NCBI GenBank assembly: GCA_012934845.2
Contig: WNNJ02002654.1
Span: 116,126-180,125 of the forward strand
From: Pomphorhynchus laevis
Lineage: Eukaryota > Acanthocephala > Palaeacanthocephala > Echinorhynchida > Pomphorhynchidae
Length of the DNA: 64,000 bases
Direction of reading: 5' to 3'
Part shown: positions 32,122-43,400 of the stretch, in pieces
Numbering within the stretch: position 1 is the first letter of the stretch
Layout: every line of letters starts with the position of its first letter
Notes under the pieces: generated by a model
The model's input: the letters and a program-made list of their open reading frames with translations, nothing else
Databases searched by the model: none
Told to the model about the DNA's origin: nothing
Translations under genes and position numbers: made by a program

Positions 32122-34790
32122 TTGGTAATAATAGTACAGAACACCACATTCCGGTATTTACAAGGCAAACATTCACGCAAGAAAGAAGTCAAAAATTTTG
32201 AAGTTATGGAAAGCAATTTTTCTTCTATTTACAACGAAAAACCTTCCAAATCTCAACTAAATAAGGTGAATGTCGGCCTAAATCATCACTGCCCAAAGGT
32301 AAGTGATGCTTCTGTTCCTTCTGATAATAGAGAATTACTTTCCCCAATCCCCAAACTATACAACACTGTTCGATATAACAACAGTGGTATTAAGATATCG
32401 TTCTCATCCCAGGATATCCTGGAGAGCTATGAGTTTTTTTAATGCGAACTTTAAAGATTTGGGCATATTCGAGTGCAAACCCATCCAAGCATCCTTGAAA
32501 ATAGCCAATCTTCCGGCTCACTTGGATGATGAAGATATTGAGATACTAAATAAACTTATGAAATTACTAACTTCCGCCCCCTGATAGGAAAAAACGACTT
32601 CCCGCCAACAATTGGTTTTTGTTCAGCGACGATGGGACAGGCTGAGTTATTGGACAAGACGACATGTAATCCCTTTTTACGAGCTTTAAGCTAAAATTCA
32701 AAATTGTCGGCAGTGAGGAGTACACTTATCCTCACTGTAGTCGGTGCCATAAGTGGGGGCACTGGGCTTCCAGCTGTCCCTACCGACTACATGTGGGGGT
32801 GTAGCTCCTCTTCTTGCCCGGCTGCAGAGAGCGGCAGCAAATGTACGCCCCTCCCATCCTGCTCCAACTGTGGGGAGAGCCACCCAGCCTGGAGTAGAAG
32901 ATGTGTCTTCTTTAAGAAGTACAGTAGTTTGTTTCAATCTTCTGCTGCAAGGAAACCCGGGTCTTATTCTGGTGCCGCGACATCGGTTCCCCTAAATGGC
33001 TGTAGAGGTAGGTCTGACAAAGAACTACATCATGCTATGGACCTCAGATCGGCAGAGGCCAGAAAACAAACAGAGGAGTTGGTAAAATCTTTACTTTCTG
33101 CTCTACTAACATCGCCGACAGTGCCAGCAAACTCAATGATTCCTCCTTCGTCAGAAATTCCCGCTTCGAAAAAGAGGGGGCTTCGGCCAAGTTAAAGATC
33201 GGCAAAATGCTGAAGGGCAAGATTAAAAGCGCCTCAAAGGAAAATGAAGATAATGCCCGGGGGCAAGTACCCATTCTGGGCGGCCCTAATGGTGGAGGGA
33301 GCAACCCTTCAATCTCTAGCTCTGACTGAATGAGGTAATCCCCTTCCAGCTAAACCAACACAATGCAAAGCAATCAAGAGCCTTGTTCACTGAATATCCT
33401 TCAGTTGAATTCGAGATGCGCTTCTGCCCGTAGCCTTTTAACTGGTAGAGATGCAGATGTTATAGTCCTTCAGAAGACGCGGTCTATCCGTATCCCCAGG
33501 ACATTACTCGACTTATTCCCAAGCATATATCCACCATATATCTTAAATGCTCCTTAAGATCTTCCCTCCTTCTTAACTACTCTTGTCCAGCCCTATTTTG
33601 TTCAGCTATATCACTTGGTAAGAACGGGAAACGTATCAGTGTAGCCAATATCTATATTAGGCCAGGGGAAATTCACAAGAACCGTGAGCTCCTGGACCGT
33701 AGTTCAGGTAGTGGCTATGACATGTTACTTGGTGACTTCAACGACAGAACTGGTCGTTGGATTAATACAGCCATTTGCAGAGCCAGGAACGACTATCTTA
33801 TTCATAAACCACCGTCCCCTACCTTTCATTGCTCAACAACTAATTCTCTCCTCGAAAGCAAGCTACCGCGTTGCTTTCGACTACCTATAAAGGTCGCATA
33901 TACAATCCCACTCGAACAAAACTCAAGGTCCTAGCTAAAATTCTACACATTCCTAATCTCTCTGTTTCCGCCAGACAAGCCGTCTCGAATGAATACTGGA
34001 TCACTAGATATAGTCTCCAGCTTAGTAGGGATAAGGCAAGCATTTCTCACCTTAACCTTTCTCAGTCTTCCTTCTGGAAGATATTCAAGAATAAGAAGTT
34101 TGTCTGTTGGAAGGATAGAGCATTAGGTTGTATCGGTAGAATTGGCCTTGATAAAGTTTTGGAGGAGTCACTATCCCTACACAATTATAGAGCCACTCAA
34201 TCACCCCAGCCAATCCCGCATTGGTGTGATTTCAGAAGTAGGGACTTATCTGTTACAGATATCCTTAACTCCTTGCGGTCAATCCCGGGCACCTCCAGAA
34301 CCCATGCGCCACTCTCCACTCGTGTTTGTCACCTTTTGACAGACAGTCAGAGAAAGGAGGTCGCCATAACAATGCTATTAGCCTCGCCGTCCGACATTGC
34401 TGGAATAAACATCAGCCGTCGTGTTTTTATGCCAAAAAAGAAATCGATTTTATGTCCTAATGATCTGCGACCCATTTCGATTCAAAACTCCCTTATCTCC
34501 ATTTACGAAAAAGCGCTTGCGCGTAAAATCCGCGATCATCTAAGTAGGCGAAATTTAATCCCACCAGGCTTTCATGGGTACGTAAAAGATCGCTCGGTCC
34601 ATTCAGCAATAGGTGAAGTGGAGCAGTTTTGTCAAGATAACAGTCATCAGCTTGTGTGGCTGTTTTCCTTGACTTCTCTGCTGCATTTGACTGCATTTCC
34701 ATTCCTTTAGTTATCACTTCTCTCAGATCCCTCGAGTTGCCTGCGAGAATTGTAACAGTGTGGAAATTTACACATATTGTGACCGTTTTT
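32122..34790 (+). mobile_element. I/jockey-like LINE, copy C
   Basis: Same family as copies A, B and D. ORF1 (about 32206-33344) has an internal deletion that joins PIPKLYN directly to the FN..RI-like block, but keeps CHKWGHWASSC and CSNCGESHPAWSRRC. ORF2 starts at 33363, has the endonuclease opening with VIVLQKTRSIRIP, GDFNDRTGRW (33731-33760), a middle deletion near 33855 and then an open 279-aa piece (33871-34710) up to the RT finger region with PNDLRPISIQNSL and GYVKDRSVHSAIGEV. It stops near 34790, before the YADD box. It is about as close to copy D as copies can be by eye over 33600-33830, so the family was active recently. Confidence 0.8.
33856..33880. repeat. Inverted repeat at a deletion junction in LINE copy C
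   Basis: GAAAGCAA followed by GCTACCGCG and TTGCTTTC. Copy D has about 240 bp here instead (39335-39580); only the right arm is present in D. The left arm therefore looks like a short inverted copy made during repair of the deletion. Confidence 0.8.
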
Positions 34791-35029
34791 TTTAGTTTTA
34801 TTGAATTATATAGAAGTATCAAAAGTTGATTAATCCCAACAAGATAGAAAGTATAGTAATGAATAAGACTGAATTTAAATTTATGACATAAGCAAAAGTT
34901 TATGCCTTAAATTTTGGTAAGTCCCTTGCACCGAATATTATAGTAATTGCAATTTCATTTTCTAAACTATTTACATTGCTAAAGACACAATCCATGCTAG
35001 AAGAATAGCTGTAGAATATTGAGCTGTCC
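34791..35029. other. Short spacer, no gene seen
   Basis: AT-rich DNA between LINE copy C and the R3 repeats. Confidence 0.4.
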
Positions 35030-35861
35030 AACAGATGTTCTAGCCATCGGAATTCGATGTATGTGTGCTAAACAAGTCTAAGAGATAACTAAAAGCTCTA
35101 GAATCTTTGGCAGCATTATGTTCTGTCATTGCTGTCATGCAATATAGTAGCACCGTTTTGAATGAAAAGAAGATCTAAAATATAGAAATGTTTACATTTC
35201 TATATTAAATAGATATTTATTATAAATAAATCAGACAGATGTTCTAGTCATAAGAATTATGTTGTATATATAATATATTCTAGTCGCTCAACGTCTGACT
35301 CTCAATGATAGGATCCAATAAGATCGAAAACTGTTCTGAACTCTAGAACATTTTGCAAAATATCAGGTTATGTGTGCAGGTTATCAGTTTAAACAAACTA
35401 TACGTGTACAACTTTACCATTAACACAAATTAGCCGATTGTAAGCTGTCGAAAAACGGCTACAATACAGGTTTCAAATTACGTCGATAGTTTTCTGCGAT
35501 CATTGCTATCATCAGTAAATTCTTATATTTATAGTACTGACGATATTTTACGAAAATTTGAGTGAATAAAATACAAGATACAATCAAATGCTAAAATCAT
35601 TACACTAGATACATTACAATAAACAGACTTTTTGCGTAATTTGGACAAAGTGCCTCAAACTGAAAAGATCCTGTATATGTATTGTGTAGTTGTGATTTTA
35701 CTGTTTGAATTTTTGATTTTTTCCCTGAAGGTCGCTAGGAGCCACTGAAAATTTGAAAAAAAAAATTCAAATAAATTCCCTACCTTGCAATTCTTCAACA
35801 AATGCTAAAATCATTAAACTAGATATTTAATCGCTATATACAAATATAATAACAGAGAATG

Positions 35862-36128
35862 TAATCAAAGCACTAAAGTATATCATCAATGAAATTGATA
35901 ATGTACACAATGAGTTTCTACTTAAAGCAGTTAATGACATTCTAAACGAACGCAGCTAAATCAAATTTATTTTAAAACATTCAAAATCTGATCCTAATGT
36001 TAGAAATAAAATGGATAAGAGGAGTGTTGAATTGATGAATAAAGAATATTTAAGAAAAGTAATAGAAAAAAATTGATTATCTGTACGAAATGAGACTAGA
36101 AAAGAAATATGGAAAGATATTCTTTGAA
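35862..36128 (+). pseudogene. Unidentified coding-like remnant
   Basis: One frame reads about 85 residues with two stops (ALKYIINEIDNVHNEFLLKA, then SDPNVRNKMDKRSVELMNKE and ETRKEIWKDIL). Lys/Glu/Asn-rich and probably helical. I do not recognise it. It lies among R3 repeats and could be a PLE or LTR-element scrap. Confidence 0.3.
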
Positions 36129-36586
36129 AAAATAATACGAGATATTAAAAAAACAAACTAGACGTGTACAACTTTACCTTTTACACAAATTAGCACTAAC
36201 GGAGTTATCTGCATTGAAAAGGTGCACGCTTAGTATACATTGTGCATTTCAAATTTCAAAAAATGTTGAATATCGTTCGGATATATTTTGATAAAATAAG
36301 ATTTAATATAAATAAATCAGACAGATGTTTTAGTCATAAGAATTATGTTGTATATATAATATATTCTAGTCGCTCAACGTCTGACTTTCAATGATAGGAT
36401 CCAATAAGATCGAAAACTGTTCTGAACTCTAGAACCTTTTGCAAAATATCAGGATATGTGTACAGATTAAACAATATCAGGCTAAACGAACTAGAAGTGC
36501 ACAAATTTACCTTTAACACAAATTAGAACTGATGGATGTATCTGCATTAAAAAAGTGCACGCTTAGTACACATTGTTCATTTCAAA

Positions 36587-36793
36587 ATGCAAAAACAATC
36601 TGAACGTCATTCGGCTATAAACGACAAAGACCTTCGACATCTGATTGACCGATTTAGTTTTAACAAACAGCAAAATAAATCAAAATACAAACATAATCTA
36701 CAATTCGTCTTTTCACTAAGGCAATGTCCTGTATATTCTATTTTTGTGTCACCGCAATTTCATACGGCAGTAGAAATAGAAATCATCAGGTGA
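36587..36793 (+). CDS. Short hypothetical ORF inside R3, partly conserved in a second copy
   Basis: 68 codons from ATG. Its first 25 residues (MQK..ERH..NDKDLRHLI.RF) are matched by a second R3 copy at 55010-55100, where the frame then stops. A shared start and shared residues suggest it may once have been coding, but DNA-level similarity of the repeats alone could explain this. No known domain. Confidence 0.2.
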   Translation: MQKQSERHSAINDKDLRHLIDRFSFNKQQNKSKYKHNLQFVFSLRQCPVYSIFVSPQFHTAVEIEIIR

Positions 36794-36960
36794 TAGTTGC
36801 TCGTGCAATTTGATTTTGAGTTTAATGATAGCACATAAGAGATAATCAAAGAAAAGAAATCTAAAATATAGAAATGTTTACATTTCCATATTAAATAGAC
36901 ATATTTAATATAAATAAATCAGACAGATGTTCTAGTCACAAGAATTATGCTGTGTGTACA

Positions 36961-37165
36961 GTGCGTGTCACGTTATTATGCAGTTGCTAAATATTTTGAT
37001 CAGGTCTTCATTTTAGCAGTGACAACGCCCTAAAAACAAATAAACGTGTGAATGAAGGGTACCTTTCATATTGTTAAATATCAATTTGACCCGATGTCCA
37101 TATCAAGAATAATTTGATGATTATAATTTTTTCAATGATTTTGCCGTGCCACCTTATTATGCAAG
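36961..37165. repeat. Possible Tc1-like transposon end
   Basis: TA is followed by CAGTGCGTGTCACGTTATTA at about 36970, a sequence shaped like a Tc1 terminal repeat (TA-CAG start), and a related block GCCGTGCCACCTTATTATGC lies near 37143. No transposase is nearby and the second block is in direct, not inverted, orientation. 37166-37793 shows no gene. Confidence 0.3.
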
Positions 37166-37793
37166 TCGCAATATATGCTTTCTCCTGGGGTTTATTTTTC
37201 GAATTGCAAACCAGTATAATGTAAGAGTACAACAAATTGCTGATAGCAAATTTTTCTGTGGAAATTTCGAAGAAAAATTCATATCTTAAGGTGACAAATT
37301 ATTTGTTAAAATCACATCTTAACTCCTATTCTTTCGAAATTTGACTCATCCGAGATTCAAGCGGTCGCTCTCCGCACTTAGTTTGCGCTATTAATGCTAG
37401 GCTACGAATCCAGGATTATTAGATTTTACACCGCATATGAAATCTTGCATGATGATCTCCAGATACAAAAAAGCTTTATTTTTTTTAATATCGAGGAACT
37501 ATCAGATATAGTTAAACGACAACAAAATTTATTTTAAAATTAACATAAAAATGAAAAAATACAAAGTTTTTCGTCGGTTAGTGCATTGATGCTGGAATCA
37601 AAATCGTTGCTTACACTTGTTTATGTAACATTTTCGTTTGTAGGAACCGCAGCAAACAAAATACAACAATGAACAAAAACACTAAATATGTACAACAAAA
37701 GTACAAAACATATGTATTTATAACAAACATAACGAACTACGAGATCACGGATACACGTTTTGAGTGTTTAAGTTAATTACAATGGAATTGTAA

Positions 37794-39905
37794 TTGGTAA
37801 ACCTTGTTATAGTGAAACTTCTACAACATTTCGAAAGACAGAACCTTTTTAATAAGTTCATGAGAGAGTTCACTTTTGCTTATAAAAATAGAATTTTATT
37901 CAATTCAATAAGATATTTTGAGGCTGATGTTCGCATTTCCTTCTGCGCCTCAGATATCGCACAGCCGATTTGGAATTTTGCGAGAAGAACTTAACAGAAT
38001 ACGGAACGACAACTTTTAAGCCTATTCAGGCTTCTTTAAAAATAAACAATTTTCCGCCCTTCATGCCAGAGGAAGATGTAAGGGCTCTAGAATATACTTA
38101 TAAAGTACATCATATACGTTCTATCAAGGGCAGAAACGGCCTACCATTACCAAGTGCATTTTGCTCAATGTCGGTTAATAGATGTCATCAATGGGGACAT
38201 TGGGCTTCTAATTGCGAGCGGACCCGGACATGTGGGGTCTGCGGATCATCTGATGTTCATTCGGGGAAGTGTGTATTGCATCTCCATTGTTCTAACTGCG
38301 GCGGTGAACATCTTTCTGGGTCCAGAAAATGTTGCTACTTTAAAGACTACAAGAATCGGCATTGTGGATCACCCTGCAAGACGGCCGATTTCGCTGATGC
38401 CTGCTCGGCCAATAGATCTACCGGTATTACAATGACACACTCAGATATCATAAAGCTTATAGATGCTAGGCACCAGGCAAATATGAACAAGTCGCGAACT
38501 TTAACTTAATACCTTGTGGCTAAGTTTGAGGGGTTACGTTCTCCTATAATAACGAATATTACGACTACTCAAAGAAAGCCCCGTCTTCAAAAAACGAAAT
38601 GCTTCTAAACACAGTCTAGACTCTTTAAAATTGATCAAGAAGGGTAAAGGCTGGGAAGTAGCGACAGTTCCTTGTGAAATAAAGATAAAGCCGGTGGGCA
38701 AATGACTTCTAGTTTGGACAGTTGTGGGAAGGCCAGCCTTTCTACCTCTGGTCTGGGCTAGAAGGGACATCTGACACCAGCTGACGTAACACAATGGGAA
38801 GTATTCAAGGGCCTTTTCTACTGAATATTCTTCAGTGGAATTCGGGAGGTGCTTCCGCCCTTAGGCTTCTATCTGAAAGGGATGCAGATGTTATGGTCCT
38901 TCAGAAGACGCGGTCTATCCGTATCCCCCAGGACATAACTCGATTTATCCATAAACACATTTACACCCAATTTACTCCGTACATAACCCCTCCTCATTCG
39001 TCTTTATCTCAAGGTCTTTTAACCCTAGTTAAATGCTCGTAAAGATCATCCCTCCTTTTAAACTATTCCTGTCCAGCCCTGTCATGTTTACCTATATCAC
39101 TTGGTAAGAACGGGAAACGTATCAGTATAGCCAATATCTATATTAGGCCAGGGGAAATTCACAAGAACCGTGAGCTCCTGGACCGTAGTTTAGGTAGTGG
39201 CTATGACATGTTACTTGGTGAATTCAACGACAGAACTGGTCGTTGGTTTAATGCAGGCATTCGCAGAGCCATGAACGACTATCTTATTCATATACCAACG
39301 TCCACCACCTTTCATTGTTCAACAACTAATTCTATCCTCGACATATTACTGCTTCATAAGATTGTTGAAACCCATCTGTACTGAGCAGTCGCGCCAACAT
39401 CAGACCACCTCTCATGACCTTATTCGCTGGCGGAAAGAGGAAGATACGTTGCTTAGGAGGTTTCACTTTGATCTCATCAGAGTGGCCTTCTTTCAAACAG
39501 CTATCCAACTCTTCCCTAGAATTTGTAATGAGAGTTTTACCGAATTTAATTCGTATCTATCATCACAATTTACCACGTTGCTTTCGACTACCTATAAAAG
39601 TTGCATATACAATCCCACTCCAACAAAACTCAAGATACTAGCTAAAATGCTACACCTCCCTAATATCTCTGTTTCCGAGAGACAGGTCCTCTCGAATGAA
39701 TATTGGAGCACTAGATACAGGTTCCAGTTGAGTAGAGATAAGGCGAGCATTTCTTACCTTAACTCATTTCAGTCTTTTTTCTGGAAGATATTTAAGAGGG
39801 AGAAGTTTGTCTGCTGGAGGGAGAGAGCATTGGGTTGGATCGATAGCATAAGCCTTGACAAAGTTTTGGAGGAGTCACTATCCCTACATAATTATGGAGT
39901 AATTA
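37794..39905 (+). mobile_element. I/jockey-like LINE, copy D
   Basis: ORF1 (37794-38509 in two pieces; its start is missing) has the KPIQASLKINNFPPFM block and zinc knuckles CHQWGHWASNC and CSNCGGEHLSGSRKC. A gap follows, then ORF2 from 38794 with the endonuclease opening LNILQWNSGGASALRLLSER and GDFN-region GEFNDRTGRW at 39218-39247, where Asp is changed to Glu. An open 185-aa piece (39362-39919) ends after FVCWRERALGWIDSISLDKV and LHNYG; the RT is missing. The 3' end at 39905 is abrupt. This copy keeps the middle region that copy C lost. Confidence 0.8.
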
Positions 39906-40271
39906 TGATATATATATGATATAAAATAAGAGATTGAATAAAAAAGAGATTTCATCGAATTTGCTGTAACGAAGCAAATTAAATTGACCAAATAGTTGCT
40001 TCATTGGGTAACGTTTACACAGAAAATCTAAAAATGAAAGTCGGCTAGTGTCGTCACGATTAATAAACACCAGCGAAGAGGATAATGTAAGATATACGTA
40101 AGTACTCTAAGTTAAAAGTTGGTTTAACATTATATTATAACTGTAAATTAAAATTTTCAATTGCGTTAATAAATATTTAATATACGAATAAATTTTTGAT
40201 TCCATGAATAGATTTATAAAGAGTTCAAAGATCTCTTGAAGATCCAAGACGGCGGTACTTCTTTTCTTGTT
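39906..40271. other. AT-rich spacer, no gene seen
   Basis: Sequence between LINE copy D and the capsid-derived array. Nothing recognised. Confidence 0.4.
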
Positions 40272-41430
40272 TATATATAGGCGCAGATAGAGAATTGGCT
40301 GCCACTAATGCTGCTATGTGAGCATATGATCAGGTGCGCAAAGGTGACGAGGCATTCGACCAGATATTTTTTGTCGCTGCAATCTATGCCTGTCAAGTAC
40401 AGATTAACAGGCGAATCGGCTGGAGAAAAATCATTCCTCGGTCCGAACGGGCAATGGGTATATACAGAAAATGCCTATATGCACGGGGCCGAGAGGTTAG
40501 AACATGATCACTTGAATGCACAGTTTGTCTTACGCGCGCTTACACTCACAGTCTCCACCAAAATCAAGAATAACTAAAAGGTTATTGTTGTTTATATATA
40601 GACGCAGATAGAGAATTGGCTGCCACTAATGCTGCAATGTGAGCATATGATCAGATGTGCAAAGGTGACAAGGCATTCGACTAGATATTTTTTGCCGCTG
40701 CGATCTATGCAAGTGTCAAGTACGGATTAATAGGCGTATCGGTTCGAGAAAAATGACTCCTCGGTCGGACAGGCGATGGGTATATACTGAAAATGCCTAT
40801 ATGCCTGGATGAGAGAGGTTTGAACATGATCACTTGAATGCACAGTTTGTCTTACCCGTGCTTACTTTCACAGTCTCCATTAAAATCAAGAATAACTAGA
40901 AGGTTATGCTTGTTTATATATAGGCGCAGGAGAGAATTTGCTGCCACTAATGCTGTAATGTGAGCATATGATCACGTGCGCCAAGGTGCCGAGGAATTCG
41001 ACCAGATATTTTTTGACGCTGCGATCTATGCAAGTGTCAGGTACGGATTAATTGGCGAATGTGCTAGAGAAAAATGACTCCTCAATACGGACGGGCGATG
41101 GGTATATACTGAAAATGCCTATATGCCCGGGGGAGAGAGGTTTGAACATGATCACTTTTATGCACAGTTTGTCTTAGGTGAGGATACACTCACTGTCTCC
41201 ACCAAAATCAAGAATAACTATAAGGTTATTCTTGTTTATATATAGGCGCAGATAGAGAATTGGCCGCAACTAATGCTGTAATGTGAGCATATGATCACGT
41301 GCGCAAAGGTGACGAGGCATTCGACCATATATTTTTCGCCGCTACGATCTATGCAAGTGTAAAGTACGGATTAATAGGCGAATCAACTCGAGAAAAAAGA
41401 CTTTTCGGTCCGGACGGGCGATAAGAATAA
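40272..41430 (+). repeat. Four-copy tandem array (about 322 bp) of a totivirus-like capsid fragment
   Basis: Units start at TATATATAG at 40272, 40593, 40915 and 41237, so the period is 321-322 bp. Each unit contains a fossil of a capsid C-terminal segment; in unit 1 the open piece at 40308-40577 includes WVYTENAYMHGAERLEHDHL and ends in TLTVSTKIKNN. A very similar segment occurs once in totivirus-like fossil 2 near 43900-44020. The units have diverged by roughly ten percent and are broken, so the amplification is old. Confidence 0.85.
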
Positions 41431-41744
41431 ATGTCATAATAGAATCATTTGGGCAAGAGAAATATAACTACTACCCTAACTCTGAAACAGGCGAGGCTGT
41501 TATCAATATGAAGATTGAAGCGAACTTAGATTTGAAAGTAAATAAATACACAAATATACTTATGTTATTGTTATTTCGTAGGTTGTTTACATAAAAATTT
41601 TAAAAGACATAATTTCGTCCATGTGATAAATTATGGTATACATCACATGAGGATTTGGTACGAATGTTGAGGACGCGGGTCTATTAATTGTAGTTTGTGG
41701 ATTTTTGTTTAATTGCGGTGAACTGAAGTAAGCCTTTGGAATAT

Positions 41745-42710
41745 GTAGCGACTTTGCATATTGCGAGTAGATTTTTTGTTCTATTTTTTGGTCTGATGAA
41801 GATATATAGAATACTACCTGATGTTTATTACTCGTTATAGGAAACACATATTGATTTATTTATTAGTACAACATTGGGTGTCCTAGGGCATGTGTAACAA
41901 AAAATTATATTTTATATATTTGTACACCTTAAAGTGTCCCTGTTAAACAGCATTTCTATTAAAAAGAATTTAGTGCCTGATGCATGGTTAAACTGTAATA
42001 GTCACTGCCATGCACAGAGCTTATGCTAAATTCCCTCCGATGATTCAGATTAAGGGTAGTTCTGTTTTTCAAGCTTTAAACACTGTTTAAGCCTGTGTTT
42101 AGGTGCTACGGATGATTATTGAAGTCACGATACTGATGAGCTCTGAAGAGCAAACGCGTCTACCCCTGTAAAAGTTTGTCGTCACAGTAGCGACTTTGAA
42201 TATTGCGAGAATAATTCGATTCTATTTCTTAGTCGGATGAGAATATATAGAATGCTGCATGGTATTTATGCCTCCTTGTGAAGGAAACAGTGATTTATAA
42301 ATGAGTACAACATTGGGTGTCCCCGGGCATGTGTAACAACAAATTATATTTTATATATTTGTACACTTAAAAGTTTCCCTGTAAAACAGCATTTCTATTA
42401 AAAGGAATTTAGCGCCTGATGCATGATTAAACTGCAATACGCACTGTCATTCACAATGATCGTGCTAAATTCTCTATGATGATTCAGAATAAAATGTATT
42501 TCTGATTTTAGAGCTTTAAGCACATTTAAGCGTGTTAAGGTGCCTATGGATGATTATTGAAGTCACAATACTGATGAGCTTAATTATAACGAAATGCGTA
42601 TACCGTTGTTGAAGTTTGTCGTTACACATATGATGACAGGGTGGCTTGGTTTTTATGTCTACACCGTCTTTTCTACTTACTGAATGATGCCAAACCAGTG
42701 CTAACCGCAA
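41745..42710 (+). repeat. R2 tandem repeat (about 440 bp, two units) with hammerhead-like core
   Basis: Unit a starts at 41745 and unit b at 42187, both with GTAGCGACTTTG. Each unit has CTGATGAGCT in its last third (42133 and 42571), followed by a short hairpin and then AAAC or GAAAT; unit b matches the hammerhead ribozyme core CTGATGA, stem II, GAAA. Stem II in unit a is GCTC/GAGC. A third, partial copy lies at 46408-46590. No protein is encoded. The 315 bp before it (41431-41744) show nothing else. Confidence 0.75.
42571..42605 (+). ncRNA. Hammerhead-ribozyme-like core, R2 unit b
   Basis: CTGATGA at 42571-42577, a weak stem II region, then GAAA at 42591-42594 and GCGTATACC. With type I topology, stem III would be only two pairs before a TA cleavage position, as in the very small hammerheads known from PLEs. 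I could not draw a convincing stem I. Unit a (42133) lacks the G before AAAC, and the copy at 46445 has A for the first C of the core, so the family is probably decayed. Confidence 0.4.
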
Positions 42711-42924
42711 TTGGTGTTAGATATTGGTGTAGACGATAACCAACTACCTGCTAAGGTGCAAAGAATTTTAACTACTATATCTAATCACATACTCATATTG
42801 AGAGCGGAAAGAAATAGTGTTACAGGGTTATCCATCATTCGATTAATAGTAAATGGTATGCCACGATGTACCAAAATCGAAATAAATATATACCAATCAA
42901 AATAAAGACGATAAGGTAAGTGCT
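42711..42924 (+). other. Short coding-like stretch, unidentified
   Basis: A 64-codon open piece (42711-42905) with no recognised domain, between an R2 unit and LINE copy E. It may be another scrap of the virus-like fossil that follows, but I cannot show it. Confidence 0.25.
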
Positions 42925-43400
42925 TTGTTGCCAAATTTTGCTAATGACTCTGGGATACTTCCCCCTATACCTAAACTACACAATTTGGCCCTACTAATGT
43001 TCACTAAGCATCTTGAGAGGCATAAATTATTTAACTACTTTTTAAGAGACTTCGTTAAATTGTACTATAACAGAGTGATCTTCAACTCCGTACGTATGTA
43101 CGAGACTAATATAAAGATATCGTTTATTAACGCAAATATTATGAGTGAATACGAGTTATACTTTGCAAAGAACCTAAGTCATTCGGGTTCATTACAATAA
43201 GAGCCTATTCAGGCGACTCTCATATATATATTTTTCCTGCCTCAGCTGGAGGATGAGGACCTAAGTTGAGTCCAAGAGATTGAACTTAACAAAATCGATC
43301 ATCCGCCTATGACGACCTGCAGAATCGAAACTTAGGAAGGTTGGGTAATCTTTGTAGCTGTTTTTTACAATGCCACAAGTTTAGTACGTTCCCCTTCAAT
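42925..43400 (+). pseudogene. I/jockey-like LINE, copy E: ORF1 fragment
   Basis: Open 91-aa piece with LPPIPKLHNLALLMFTKHLE, then RVIFNSVRMYETNIKISFIN; after a stop the frame continues with EPIQATL. These are the ORF1 N-terminal blocks of copies A, C and D. It stops before the zinc knuckles and is followed directly by totivirus-like sequence on the same strand. Confidence 0.75.

Larger units (their letters stand above)
35030..36960. repeat. R3 repeat cluster (several partial copies)
   Basis: Dispersed non-coding repeat with recurring blocks. Block H: a hairpin (TAGAAATGT/ACATTTCTA) then cagacagatgttctagtca and a compact stem-loop near CAATAAGATCGAAAACTG; found at about 35163-35370, 36290-36480 and 36860-36950. 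Block X: TGTACAACTTTACC or GTGCACAAATTTACC and following sequence; found at 35397-35430, 36160-36262 and 36485-36590. The same blocks occur at 52610-53500 and 54905-56320 in the same orientation. No long reading frame is shared, apart from a short one at 36587. Confidence 0.85.
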
